From positions 1 to 35,650 of the forward strand of contig JBELML010000059.1 in the NCBI GenBank assembly GCA_042095835.1: DNA of 35,650 nucleotides. The letters run 5' to 3'. Below are positions 7,952 to 15,226 of the stretch, piece after piece. Below the pieces are notes generated by a model. The model was not told the DNA's origin and made no database searches. It saw only the letters and a program-made list of their open reading frames with translations. The DNA is from DATFKA01 sp042095835. Its GTDB lineage: Bacteria; Bacteroidota; Bacteroidia; Chitinophagales; Saprospiraceae. Each line of letters starts with the position of its first letter. Positions within the stretch are counted from its first letter, which is position 1. The translations under genes and the position numbers were made by a program.

Positions 7952-8644
7952 ATGAATAAAGGAATAGCACTTCTTCTGACGGCTTTAGTTCTTACTTTTT
8001 CTGCTTGTATACCAAAGAATACGGAGACGGAGGGTGGTAGCAAAACGAAGAATGAAGGTGAAATTCCTTTGCCTACACCCAGCGTTTCGGAGATTCGGGT
8101 AGTCTTAAAAGAAGAAACGGATTTTCAAGGACACCTAGAACGGTATTCTGTAATCGCGCAGACCGAAACAAAACATGGGAATTACCAACGTAAAGACCCA
8201 CAAGGTGTACTTTTGGAGGAGGCCGATTATGATCACGGGGCTTTGAATGGGAATCGGGTGCTTTATTATCCCAGCCGAGATACCCAAATCATAGAAACCC
8301 ATGCCAATGGCATTTATGAGGGTTTGTATAAAAGTTTTTATGAAGGTAATCGAGTGAAACTAGAGGGCTATTATATCGATAATAAAATGTCTGGCCTTTG
8401 GTATAAATACTATGAGGATGGCAGCCTAAAAGAGGAGGTTACCTTTGCAGATAATGCCGCGAATGGTCCATTTAAAGAATACCATCTCAATGGGCAACTA
8501 GCGGTGACCGGTAGCTACCTGGATGGTGAAAATGAACACGGAGAGTTGAAATTTTACTCAGAAGAGGGCATTCATACCCGCACCATGGAGTGCAACAAAG
8601 GGATGTGCCGAACGAGCTGGAGACTCGAAGATGAAAATTTATAA
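7952..8644 (+). CDS. Lipoprotein with MORN-variant (YwqK-like) repeats
   Basis: Residues 1-19 form a lipoprotein signal ending in the lipobox FSAC, so Cys19 should be lipidated. A short Thr/Glu/Gly-rich tether follows. From about residue 70 to the end, roughly 20-residue repeats of the type NGxxxxYYxxGxLKEExxF recur (GNRVLYYPSRD, GLYKSFYEGNRV, GLWYKYYEDGSLKEE, GPFKEYHLNGQL). This is the MORN-variant pattern of proteins annotated as the YwqK antitoxin family. No toxin partner is visible, so antitoxin function is not supported. It is probably an envelope-bound lipoprotein transcribed with ugd and porQ, with gaps of 14 and 9 bases on either side. Confidence 0.82.
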   Translation: MNKGIALLLTALVLTFSACIPKNTETEGGSKTKNEGEIPLPTPSVSEIRVVLKEETDFQGHLERYSVIAQTETKHGNYQRKDPQGVLLEEADYDHGALNGNRVLYYPSRDTQIIETHANGIYEGLYKSFYEGNRVKLEGYYIDNKMSGLWYKYYEDGSLKEEVTFADNAANGPFKEYHLNGQLAVTGSYLDGENEHGELKFYSEEGIHTRTMECNKGMCRTSWRLEDENL

Positions 8645-8653
8645 AAGGATATA

Positions 8654-9718
8654 ATGATGCGATCATTACTGCGTTTAGGGTTTCTGGTTTTGCTTTGTAG
8701 CCTTCCTCTGGGAAATCTCCAGGCGCAGTTGATTGGTGGGCGTCAGGTATATAAATTCTTGGATCTATCGAATAGTGCGAGGCTTTCTGGATTAGGAGGA
8801 AATCTCATTACAGTAATGGATGATGACATTCATCTGGCCGCTAAAAATCCTGCTTCTCTAAATGAGCGGATGCACCAGCAAATAGGATTCAGCCATAGTT
8901 TTTTATTTGAGGGCATCGGGAATAGCTACGTAGGGTATGGGCACCACGTCGATAAATGGAATACTACGCTGCACGGAGGATTACAATATATCAGCTATGG
9001 CGAGTTTGAGCGCACCAATGAGTTTTTCCAAACGGAAGGCACTTTTCAAGCGAGTGAATATGCCTTTACCTTTGGTGCGGGCAGGCAGATTGATGAGCGT
9101 CTACATTTAGGAGCGAATGTGAAATTCATCGGTTCTCAATTTGATATCTACCAGTCATATGGAGTAGCAGCCGATGCGGCCTTGTTCTACCAAGATACGG
9201 CCCGCAACTTTACGGCCAGCCTCGTTTTTAAAAACATGGGCAGCCAAATTTCGACTTATAATGAAGATACGAATGAGCCACTGCCCTTTGAGATTCAATT
9301 TGGGGTTTCGAAGCGACTACGCTACCTTCCTTTCCGATTCTCGGTGATTTATGAGCACCTCCAAAGCTGGAATATCCTCTATGACGATCCCAATCTTGAA
9401 CAAGGCATTATCTTTATTGGAGAAGATAGTGGTACATCTGGTGATAACACTTTCGTAGACAACCTATTTCGACATTTTGTCTTTAATGGAGAGCTGCTGA
9501 TGGGGGCAAAAGAAAATTTTCGCCTACGATTCGGCTATCGTCATATTCTACGCAGGGAGTTGAGTGTTGATAGTTTTGGCAGTCTATCCGGCTTCTCCTT
9601 TGGCCTAGGTTTTCGAGTGAATCGGTTCAAGATTGATTACGGACTCTATAATATGCATATCGCCGGAGGCGTCAATCATCTCAGTATCTCTACCAATATC
9701 AAAGAATTTAAAAAATAG
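8654..9718 (+). CDS. porQ: Type IX secretion system protein PorQ
   Basis: A 354-residue outer-membrane beta-barrel protein with a signal peptide ending near LGNLQAQ. The start of the mature part (GGRQVYKFLDLSNSARLSGL, then GGN) and the D-D-D-I-H-L-A-A-K-N-P-A-S-L-N region are characteristic of PorQ, a relative of PorV/FadL barrels. Known role: PorQ links PorZ to the PorU-PorV attachment complex, which removes the C-terminal signal of type IX cargo and couples it to LPS. The run of aromatic alternating strands to the C-terminus fits a barrel. No cargo protein with a recognisable C-terminal signal was noticed in this window. The ATG at 8654 is followed by a second ATG; either is possible. Confidence 0.88.
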   Translation: MMRSLLRLGFLVLLCSLPLGNLQAQLIGGRQVYKFLDLSNSARLSGLGGNLITVMDDDIHLAAKNPASLNERMHQQIGFSHSFLFEGIGNSYVGYGHHVDKWNTTLHGGLQYISYGEFERTNEFFQTEGTFQASEYAFTFGAGRQIDERLHLGANVKFIGSQFDIYQSYGVAADAALFYQDTARNFTASLVFKNMGSQISTYNEDTNEPLPFEIQFGVSKRLRYLPFRFSVIYEHLQSWNILYDDPNLEQGIIFIGEDSGTSGDNTFVDNLFRHFVFNGELLMGAKENFRLRFGYRHILRRELSVDSFGSLSGFSFGLGFRVNRFKIDYGLYNMHIAGGVNHLSISTNIKEFKK

Positions 9719-9740
9719 TACTGACGAGAAATTGTAAAAT

Positions 9741-9776
9741 GTGCCAGGTGCCAGGTGCCAGGTGCCAAGTGCCAAG
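9741..9776 (+). repeat. Tandem heptamer array RGTGCCA
   Basis: Five to six head-to-tail copies of the 7-mer GTGCCAG or GTGCCAA start about 22 bases after the porQ stop. It is the first part of a 450-base repeat tract (9741-10187) that fills the whole gap between porQ and the response regulator gene. Confidence 0.85.
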
Positions 9777-9822
9777 TTAATGAGACCTTTATAGTGCGCA
9801 GCAATACAATCTGGTCGAATTA

Positions 9823-9853
9823 ATCCCGAAGGAACGCTAGTGGATTTCGGGAT
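9823..9853. repeat. Perfect 8-bp stem hairpin
   Basis: ATCCCGAA at 9823-9830 and TTCGGGAT at 9846-9853 pair exactly around a 15-base loop. There is no U-run after it on the porQ side, so terminator function is only possible. It sits between the two RGTGYCA heptamer arrays. Confidence 0.6.
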
Positions 9854-9860
9854 GCTTTGC

Positions 9861-9908
9861 TAGGTGCTATGTGTCAAGTGTCAGGTGTCAAGTGCTATGT
9901 GTCAAGTA
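9861..9908 (+). repeat. Degenerate tandem heptamer array RGTGYYA
   Basis: Successive 7-base units such as AGGTGCT, ATGTGTC, AAGTGTC, AGGTGTC and AAGTGCT keep strict 7-base phase while the third to sixth positions vary. It is related to the array at 9741-9776. Confidence 0.75.
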
Positions 9909-9928
9909 TTATACACCAGAACACCAGC

Positions 9929-9995
9929 CATGTAAAGATATAGTGGTGTGGTGATATAGTGATGTGATAAAGTCTCCACAACGTCCCCCAGTCTC
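9929..9995 (+). repeat. 67-bp direct repeat, copy 1
   Basis: This 67-base segment begins CATGTAAAGATATAGTGG and ends CCCCCAGTCTC. It recurs at 10040-10106 with one mismatch (GATGTGATA against GATGTAATA), a period of 111 bases. The ORF read through it on the minus strand is just the repeat translated twice. Confidence 0.9.
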
Positions 9996-10039
9996 CGCTC
10001 TCCAAGTCCCAAGGTCTCAAAGTCCCAAAGTCTCCCAGT

Positions 10040-10106
10040 CATGTAAAGATATAGTGGTGTGGTGATATAGTGATGTAATAAAGTCTCCACAACGTCCCCC
10101 AGTCTC
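10040..10106 (+). repeat. 67-bp direct repeat, copy 2
   Basis: Second copy of the 67-base unit, 66 of 67 bases identical to 9929-9995. The 44 bases between the copies, and the bases after copy 2, are C-rich 7-8 bp units. This points to a segmental tandem duplication of unit plus array. Confidence 0.9.
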
Positions 10107-10187
10107 TCAATCCCAAGGTCCCCCGGTCTCCCAGTCCCAAGGTCTCAAGGTCTCAAGGTCTCCCAGTCCCAAAGTCTCCAAACTCCC
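10088..10187 (+). repeat. C-rich 7-9 bp tandem repeat array (left array)
   Basis: Units of the type (A/G)GTCYCCC or AAGGTCTC repeat up to the stop codon of the response regulator gene; three exact AAGGTCTC copies stand at about 10139-10162. The same unit family forms the right array at 12331-12413. The unit CCCCAGT seen in the right array equals a cyanobacterial STRR1-type heptamer, CCCCA(A/G)T. The likeness is by sequence only. Confidence 0.8.
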
Positions 10188-10190
10188 CAA

Positions 10191-10877
10191 TCACTCCTCG
10201 TGCACAAACCGGAAACCAATACCGTGTACATTCTCGATTTTAATTTCTTCTTCGCTTTTGAGGTATTTTCTGAGGCGCGAAATGAATACATCCAGGCTTC
10301 GGCCAAGGAAGTAATCATCTTTGCCCCAAATACTTTTTAAGATGGCTGAGCGCCGGACGAGTTGGTTTTTATTTTCTAGGAAATACTTTAGCAAATCGGC
10401 TTCTTTTTGCGTAAGCACCCTGGATTGACCAGCCGCATTTAGTTCGAGATTTTTATGGTCAAACTGAAATTTTCCCAAGTCGAAAATTTGAGGCGCCTGC
10501 GGTTCCACGATGGCTCGACGCTTAAGGAAGATTTCAATTTTTAGGATCAATTCCTCAATAGAGAAGGGCTTTGTGATATAATCATCTGCACCAATCCTGA
10601 GGCCATGCAGGCGATCTTCTTTCAGCGATTTTGCGGTCACAAATAGGATAGGTACCTGTGTGTCTTTCTCTCTGATTTTACCAGCTAAGGTGTAGCCATC
10701 CATTTCTGGAAGCATGACATCAAGGACAAAAAGATCGACAGGATGCTCGCCAAAAGCGGCTAGGGCCTCTGCGCCATCTTTGTACCAGTGCACCTGGTAT
10801 CCTTCCAAAAGTAAATTATCGCGGGTGACAAAGCCCAAGCTTTCGTCGTCTTCAACATAAAGTATATTGGCTTTCAT
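10191..10877 (-). CDS. OmpR/PhoB-family response regulator
   Basis: A 228-residue two-component response regulator. The receiver domain (1-118) has the acidic pair D10-D11, the phospho-acceptor D53 in FVLDVMLPEMDGY, the conserved Thr/Lys in LFVTAKS, and the DDYITKPF loop. The C-terminal winged helix (about 130-228) ends in RSLDVFISRLRKYL and IENVHGIGFRF, as in OmpR-type DNA-binding domains. It lies 10 bases after the sensor kinase gene on the same strand, so the two form a cognate pair. The regulon is unknown. Its stop codon directly abuts the left repeat array. Confidence 0.95.
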   Translation of the reverse strand: MKANILYVEDDESLGFVTRDNLLLEGYQVHWYKDGAEALAAFGEHPVDLFVLDVMLPEMDGYTLAGKIREKDTQVPILFVTAKSLKEDRLHGLRIGADDYITKPFSIEELILKIEIFLKRRAIVEPQAPQIFDLGKFQFDHKNLELNAAGQSRVLTQKEADLLKYFLENKNQLVRRSAILKSIWGKDDYFLGRSLDVFISRLRKYLKSEEEIKIENVHGIGFRFVHEE

Positions 10878-10887
10878 AGGAGAATAA

Positions 10888-12162
10888 TTAGTTAGGTATA
10901 GTGATAATAAATTGGGTGTACTGATCTAATTTGGACTTTAGTTTAATAGTCCATTGGTGTTCTTCACATATTTTCTTGACGTAATAGAGTCCAATGCCAA
11001 AACCTTTTACATCGTGTACATTCCCAGTAGGTATGCGATAAAATTTTTCAAATACTTGTGGTTGATGTTCTTTAGCGATACCGATACCATTATCTCTAAT
11101 GGAAATGCAGAGTGCTTTATTTTGTTGGTAAAGGTCGATTTCAATTTGAGGAGCTTTCTTACAATACTTGATCGAATTGTCTAAAAGATTGTAGAGAATA
11201 TTGGATAAATGAAAACGGTCGGCCTCGATAATTTGAGCCGTAGCAGGGAGGTTTAACCAAAGCTGACCATCTTTTTCTTTGACTTGAACAGCCACATTTT
11301 CTTTTATCTTTTCTAATATTTCATTGAGGTTGACGGGCTCCTTTTTTAGGGCAAAATTGTTTTTTTCAAATTTAGCAATATTCAATACCCTTTCCACTTG
11401 GTCATTGAGGCGTTGGTTCTGTTGCTTGATGATATTGGCGTAGGTATGTAATCTTTTATCCTCTTGTACAGCCGGGTTTTTCAGGAAGACATCAGCTGCA
11501 ATCTTGATCGTAGAAAGTGGCGTCTTGAATTCATGCGTCATATTATTGATAAACTCCTTTTGCATCTTCGAGAGTCGGTTCTGGCGCAGAATGGTAAACA
11601 TCGAATAGGCAAAAAAGATAATGGTCAATAATAGAATGGTAGAAAAAAAGATCGATAGCTGCATCTTGCTGAACAAGTAGCTTGGTCGCGTTGGAAAACG
11701 TATCCCAAAGTAGTAATTGGAAGCATTGGATACTAAAACCGGCAGGTCTGAGCCCTCTGTCAATGCCTCGCTATTTTTGAGCTCATACTCACAGTAGTTG
11801 CCATAGACCATTTCATTAGAACTACAATCGTAAATACCATATTCAAAATCAATATTGAGGGCCTGCATTTCGATTTGCTCTTGCAAAGTCGTCTCTAACA
11901 TATTAGGGCTAATCTCGCTATCTACATTGACCAGATAGTAGTTGGAGGTTTTCCGTTTGATAATATCCTTTTTCGGCGGTTCGGCATTATTGATCTCGGC
12001 AATCGCCTTTACGGTTTCGTAGAGGATGGTATTCACTTTCTCATCAAACTCTCGGTCATTGATATTCCAGGTGCTAGTGACCCAATAAGCCTGCACACTG
12101 ATGATTCCAAAGATGGCAATCACCCCCAACATAAAAACTAAAATGATTTTCCTATTACTCAT
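10888..12162 (-). CDS. Membrane sensor histidine kinase
   Basis: The ATG at 12162 (MSNRKIILVFMLG) is preferred to the GTG at 12180, because it starts the protein just before the first membrane segment. The protein has TM1 at about 6-28, a periplasmic sensor region of about 140 residues with two cysteines near each other (YDCSSNEMVYGNYCEYEL), and TM2 near 170-190. A dimerisation domain follows with the phospho-accepting His210 in NMTHEFKTPLSTI. The ATPase domain has N (LLDNSIKYC), G1 (IRDNGIGI), and G2 (GFGIGLYYVKKI) boxes. No clear HAMP domain was seen. It pairs with the response regulator downstream. The signal sensed is unknown. Confidence 0.93.
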   Translation of the reverse strand: MSNRKIILVFMLGVIAIFGIISVQAYWVTSTWNINDREFDEKVNTILYETVKAIAEINNAEPPKKDIIKRKTSNYYLVNVDSEISPNMLETTLQEQIEMQALNIDFEYGIYDCSSNEMVYGNYCEYELKNSEALTEGSDLPVLVSNASNYYFGIRFPTRPSYLFSKMQLSIFFSTILLLTIIFFAYSMFTILRQNRLSKMQKEFINNMTHEFKTPLSTIKIAADVFLKNPAVQEDKRLHTYANIIKQQNQRLNDQVERVLNIAKFEKNNFALKKEPVNLNEILEKIKENVAVQVKEKDGQLWLNLPATAQIIEADRFHLSNILYNLLDNSIKYCKKAPQIEIDLYQQNKALCISIRDNGIGIAKEHQPQVFEKFYRIPTGNVHDVKGFGIGLYYVKKICEEHQWTIKLKSKLDQYTQFIITIPN

Positions 12163-12330
12163 CAGCAATAAAATTATCACCTCTTCGCTTTACAAAACCA
12201 GTATTGAAGATTGATTAACAGCGCGTTAACAGGGCATATTGTGATTTGCTGAAGTAGTGCCGTGATGATGTATGCTGTATGTAAGGCTCGTACCTCGCCT
12301 TTATCACATCACAACGTCACTACATGTACA

Positions 12331-12413
12331 AGTCTCCTAGTCCCCAGGTCCCCCAGTCCCCAGTCCCCCAGTCCCCCAGTCTCCCCAGTCTCCCTAGTCC
12401 CCCAGCCCCCCCA
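12331..12413. repeat. C-rich tandem repeat array (right array), G-quadruplex-prone on the minus strand
   Basis: About ten units of (A/G)GTCYCC(C)(C), 7-9 bases each, contain at least eight runs of four or more C on the plus strand; AGTCCCCC recurs exactly. On the minus strand these become G4-5 runs separated by about three to five bases, a pattern able to form G-quadruplexes. The array overlaps the last codons of the CrtA-like gene. The preceding bases (12301-12330) contain TTATCACATCACAACGTC, which shares GATGTGATAA in inverted form with the 67-bp repeat of the left array. Confidence 0.8.
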
Positions 12414-13110
12414 AAGGGTCTCCACCTTTCCAAGAGCCAAAGCGATCAAAGGGATGGAATCTGGCGAAGAGTTCCTCTTTGTACCAACCTTTTTCTCGGG
12501 TACGTTGGACTACTTTTTTATGCATTCCGCTTTTGTAGGCAAAATCCATCATGAGATGGCTATTTTCCCAAAGGCTGAAAGTTGCTTGTTGAATCAAGGG
12601 AAGCTCTCCTATACCAACTGAAAATAACAGGCCTTTCTTTTCGGTGCTCATAGATCGGCTGACGGGCGGTACAAATTTCCAAAATTGAGCTAATTGATGG
12701 GTGTGAATCGTCGCTCGAGTGAGCACGGCTACGGCTTGGTCTTTATCATAGTTGATGGTTTCAGCAAAGGGGTTTTGGCCTTCCCAATGCCCGTGAGATT
12801 TGGCTGTTTTGAGGAAAACGGTCCATAAATTCTCTGTGCGTTCCTGAAATTCTTTAAAGTAGCTGTGCTGGTTAAAGAACTGATCGGCTGAGGCTTTGTC
12901 GTCCCAAACCGATAGCAAACCGTAGACACCAAAATTGGGGCGAATGCTGAATCCGTTGCCGGCTCCACTCCCCAAAATCTTGCAGAAACGAAGTCCACGA
13001 ACCTCCTTGAGAATATCTAAAGCAAGTCCCATTTGGGAGAATCCCCACCAGCGGTTTTTAAAACCTTGGAACTCAAAAAAACTAACGCTTACAATCTGCT
13101 CGTTCGACAT
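12394..13110 (-). CDS. Spheroidene monooxygenase-like (CrtA-type) carotenoid oxygenase
   Basis: A 238-residue protein. The segments SVSFFEFQGFKNRWWGFSQM, KGLLFSVGIGELPLIQQATF, SLWENSHLMMDFAY and REKGWYKEELFARFHPFD match the CrtA family, which oxidises acyclic or monocyclic carotenoids at C-2 (haem-dependent in the studied enzymes). In Bacteroidota such a gene would modify end groups of carotenoids, but the exact product cannot be read from sequence. No other carotenoid gene lies in the window, so it is solitary here. Its last five residues (GGLGD) and its stop codon are encoded by the right repeat array, so the native C-terminus has probably been replaced. A 16-base palindrome GTAAAA-ATAA-TTTTAC (13147-13162) lies 37 bases upstream. 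Confidence 0.82.
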   Translation of the reverse strand: MSNEQIVSVSFFEFQGFKNRWWGFSQMGLALDILKEVRGLRFCKILGSGAGNGFSIRPNFGVYGLLSVWDDKASADQFFNQHSYFKEFQERTENLWTVFLKTAKSHGHWEGQNPFAETINYDKDQAVAVLTRATIHTHQLAQFWKFVPPVSRSMSTEKKGLLFSVGIGELPLIQQATFSLWENSHLMMDFAYKSGMHKKVVQRTREKGWYKEELFARFHPFDRFGSWKGGDPLGGLGD

Positions 13111-13412
13111 GGTAGAAAAACATGAACCCTTTGATATTGTTTGTGCGTAAAAATAATTTTACCGGTTTTCATACTGAAGGGCGCCTGCTTCGGACTTATT
13201 ACATCTTTCTTGTATAAAAAATCTGTAAATTTGAGCCTTGTGTATTTCCGATGTAACGATCAAAAAATAACTTATCGATTTATGGCGGAATCTTTTGTCC
13301 CAATACTGCGTTAAAAAGCCTCGCTAATGCCCTGCATTTGCTACGTTTTTTGCCTTGTCTTGAAACAAAATCTTCTCGGCCAAAATGCAATATTTATTCT
13401 TTGTCCGTTCCT
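13111..13412. other. Divergent intergenic region with dispersed-repeat copy A
   Basis: The 300-base gap separates the CrtA-like gene and the adenylate cyclase. It holds a GTAAAA/TTTTAC palindrome at 13147-13162, a TAAATTTG -7-like box at 13226-13233 on the plus strand (no well-spaced -33 TTG), and dispersed-repeat copy A from 13309 on. The open frame upstream of the cyclase ATG is repeat sequence. Confidence 0.5.
13309..13395 (+). repeat. Dispersed hairpin element, copy A
   Basis: The core CGTTAAAAAGCCTCG is followed by the hairpin AATGC-CCT-GCATT (13326-13338) and then a CGTTTTTTGCC stretch. The same order occurs in copies B (29097) and C (29720-29878). In B and C the outer stem pair is G-C, here it is A-T, so the stem is kept by a compensatory change. 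Confidence 0.75.
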
Positions 13413-15131
13413 ATGAATATCTTTAAACATTTATCGAACCTGTTACCATTGAATTATTCCATCTACATAAAACATTTAGCTTTCTACCTAATTAGCTTCT
13501 TGCTTGTCGTTTGTCCACAAATTGGGCTTGCACAAAGCAAAGATGTAGCAACCTTAAAAGAACAGCTAGCCAATGCCTCCGATATTCAAGAACAAATGAA
13601 CTTGAATTTTGATATTGGGCAATTGCTACTAGGTCAGAAAGACTATAAGGAAGCCAATAAATACACTGAAAAAGCCTTTGACTTGGCTCGACCAAGGAAT
13701 AATAAAAACATGATGGCGCAGGCCTCCTTTCAAATGTATGAAGTTAATGTAGGCCTCAGGAATGTAACTAAGCAGAATTACTGGCTCAATCGTACCTTGG
13801 ATATTAGTAAAGAAATCGGTGACTCTGACTTGATTTTAAAATCTACTGCTGCTCGAATCCGCAACTGGAAGCGGCAACAAAACTATCGACAGGGCCTAAT
13901 TTTGGCCGAAGATGCTATTGATTTTTTATCCCAAAAAGGAACAAGTATTTCTGAATTAGAAAGAAAATTCGAGACCGAACAGCAACGACTCAATCGAGAA
14001 AAAGCCAATATTGAAAATCAAAAAAATCAATTGCTGGCCGAAAGAGATACCTTGGCTGTAGAGGTCGATCGACTCGCTTCGGAGCGTAATGATTTGAGTT
14101 CTAGCAACGAAATACTGGAGGAGCAAACGGAACAATTGGCTCAAGAAAATCAGGAGGTTCGCCAAAAGGTCACTCAAACTGCACAGGAGCTTCAAACAGT
14201 AGCTCGCCAAAAAAAACAGGTCGAAGCTAAGGTCGCGGTCAGCCAAGAACGGATAGAATCTCTCTCGCGCGATACACTCGAACTTCGATATGTAAATTCG
14301 AAGATCAATGAGGAGAATATGAAAAAGCAAATGCAAGTAGATCGGCAAAATGCTTATCTCTACATCGCTGCTTTCGCTTTGCTTTCGCTTTTTCTCATGT
14401 CAATGATCTTATATTCCAGATTCCGAACGAAGAAACGGTCGGCGAAAATTTTAGCTACCAAAAACGAAGAGATTGAAAAGGAACGGAAGCGATCCGATGA
14501 TTTATTACTCAACATTCTACCACTGGGTATCGCTGAAGAACTCAAAGTCAAAGGCACCGCCACGGCTCGCAAATACGAAGAAGTCACAGTCTTTTTCTCA
14601 GATTTTAAAAACTTCACGTCGATTGCGGAGCAAATGAGTCCGGAAGATTTGGTGCTCGAACTAGATACCATCTTCAGACGATTTGATAAGATCATTGGCC
14701 AATTTAGCGATATTGAAAAAATCAAAACGATAGGTGATTCCTATATGTGTGCATCCGGATTCTCGGATCGCAAAAGTTTGCCGACCAATCTACTGAGGGC
14801 AGCTTTGGAGATGCAAGCTTATTTAAAGGAATATCAACAAGAACGTATGGCGCAAGGCAAACCCTACTTCGAGGCGAGAATGGGGCTACATACCGGACCC
14901 GTGGTAGCAGGTGTGGTAGGCTCCAAAAAATTCGCCTACGATATTTGGGGAGACACGGTGAATACCGCTTCCAGGATGGAATCTAATGGCTTGCCGGGGC
15001 AGGTCAATATCTCTCAAACGACTTATGATTTGGTCAAGTACGGTTTCAAATGTGCTCCTCGCGGAAAAATTGAAGCCAAGAATAAAGGGTATATCGATAT
15101 GTACTTCGTAGAAGGAGCAATCGAGCGCTGA
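13413..15131 (+). CDS. Membrane class III adenylate cyclase with TPR and coiled-coil
   Basis: The ATG at 13413 is chosen; earlier in-frame codons are repeat DNA. Order: signal-like segment (about 22-42, ending GLAQ), TPR-like helices (about 45-190, periplasmic), a long coiled coil (about 190-310), one TM segment (about 318-336), a cytosolic linker with the SDDLLLNILP signature, and a class III catalytic domain (about 380-560). Metal aspartates are D397 (FFSDFKNFT) and D442 (TIGDSYM). Adenine-selecting residues are K438 (KIKTIG) and D510 (YDIWG), and the transition-state pair is N517 and R521 (TVNTASRM). The Lys/Asp pair predicts ATP as the substrate, giving cAMP. All key residues are present, so one homodimer could form two sites. 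The ligand is unknown. Confidence 0.92.
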   Translation: MNIFKHLSNLLPLNYSIYIKHLAFYLISFLLVVCPQIGLAQSKDVATLKEQLANASDIQEQMNLNFDIGQLLLGQKDYKEANKYTEKAFDLARPRNNKNMMAQASFQMYEVNVGLRNVTKQNYWLNRTLDISKEIGDSDLILKSTAARIRNWKRQQNYRQGLILAEDAIDFLSQKGTSISELERKFETEQQRLNREKANIENQKNQLLAERDTLAVEVDRLASERNDLSSSNEILEEQTEQLAQENQEVRQKVTQTAQELQTVARQKKQVEAKVAVSQERIESLSRDTLELRYVNSKINEENMKKQMQVDRQNAYLYIAAFALLSLFLMSMILYSRFRTKKRSAKILATKNEEIEKERKRSDDLLLNILPLGIAEELKVKGTATARKYEEVTVFFSDFKNFTSIAEQMSPEDLVLELDTIFRRFDKIIGQFSDIEKIKTIGDSYMCASGFSDRKSLPTNLLRAALEMQAYLKEYQQERMAQGKPYFEARMGLHTGPVVAGVVGSKKFAYDIWGDTVNTASRMESNGLPGQVNISQTTYDLVKYGFKCAPRGKIEAKNKGYIDMYFVEGAIER

Positions 15132-15192
15132 TATTCCGTCTATCTATATAGGGCTTTAATCGAACAATAAATGCTTGGTCGATCACATTTTC

Positions 15193-15200
15193 TACTTTTG
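15193..15200 (+). promoter_or_regulatory. Putative -7 box (TACTTTTG) upstream of the FtsX-type permease
   Basis: TACTTTTG fits TAnnTTTG and lies 27 bases before the permease ATG. A TTG at 15175-15177 could be the -33 element, with a 15-base spacer that is shorter than the usual 17-23. It would let the permease be transcribed apart from the cyclase. Confidence 0.35.
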
Positions 15201-15226
15201 GACAGCATAACTGATAAACCAAACGA

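Noticed and set aside
7952..8644. Toxin-antitoxin pair (YwqK antitoxin name)
   Set aside because: No toxin gene adjoins, and the lipobox and envelope location do not suit a cytosolic antitoxin.
9902..10090. Minus-strand 62-codon open frame
   Set aside because: It is the 67-bp direct repeat translated twice (two nearly equal HHYITTPLYLYM blocks) and has no family likeness.
9929..10106. CRISPR-like direct repeats
   Set aside because: Only two copies, far longer than CRISPR repeats, with a C-rich low-complexity spacer and no cas gene nearby.
12262..12621. Plus-strand open frames rich in Pro and Ser
   Set aside because: The Pro/Ser-rich part is the translated C-rich array, and the remainder is antisense to the CrtA-like gene.
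13147..13162. Palindrome GTAAAA-ATAA-TTTTAC as an operator of the CrtA-like gene
   Set aside because: AT-rich palindromes of this size are expected by chance, and no known regulator motif fits.
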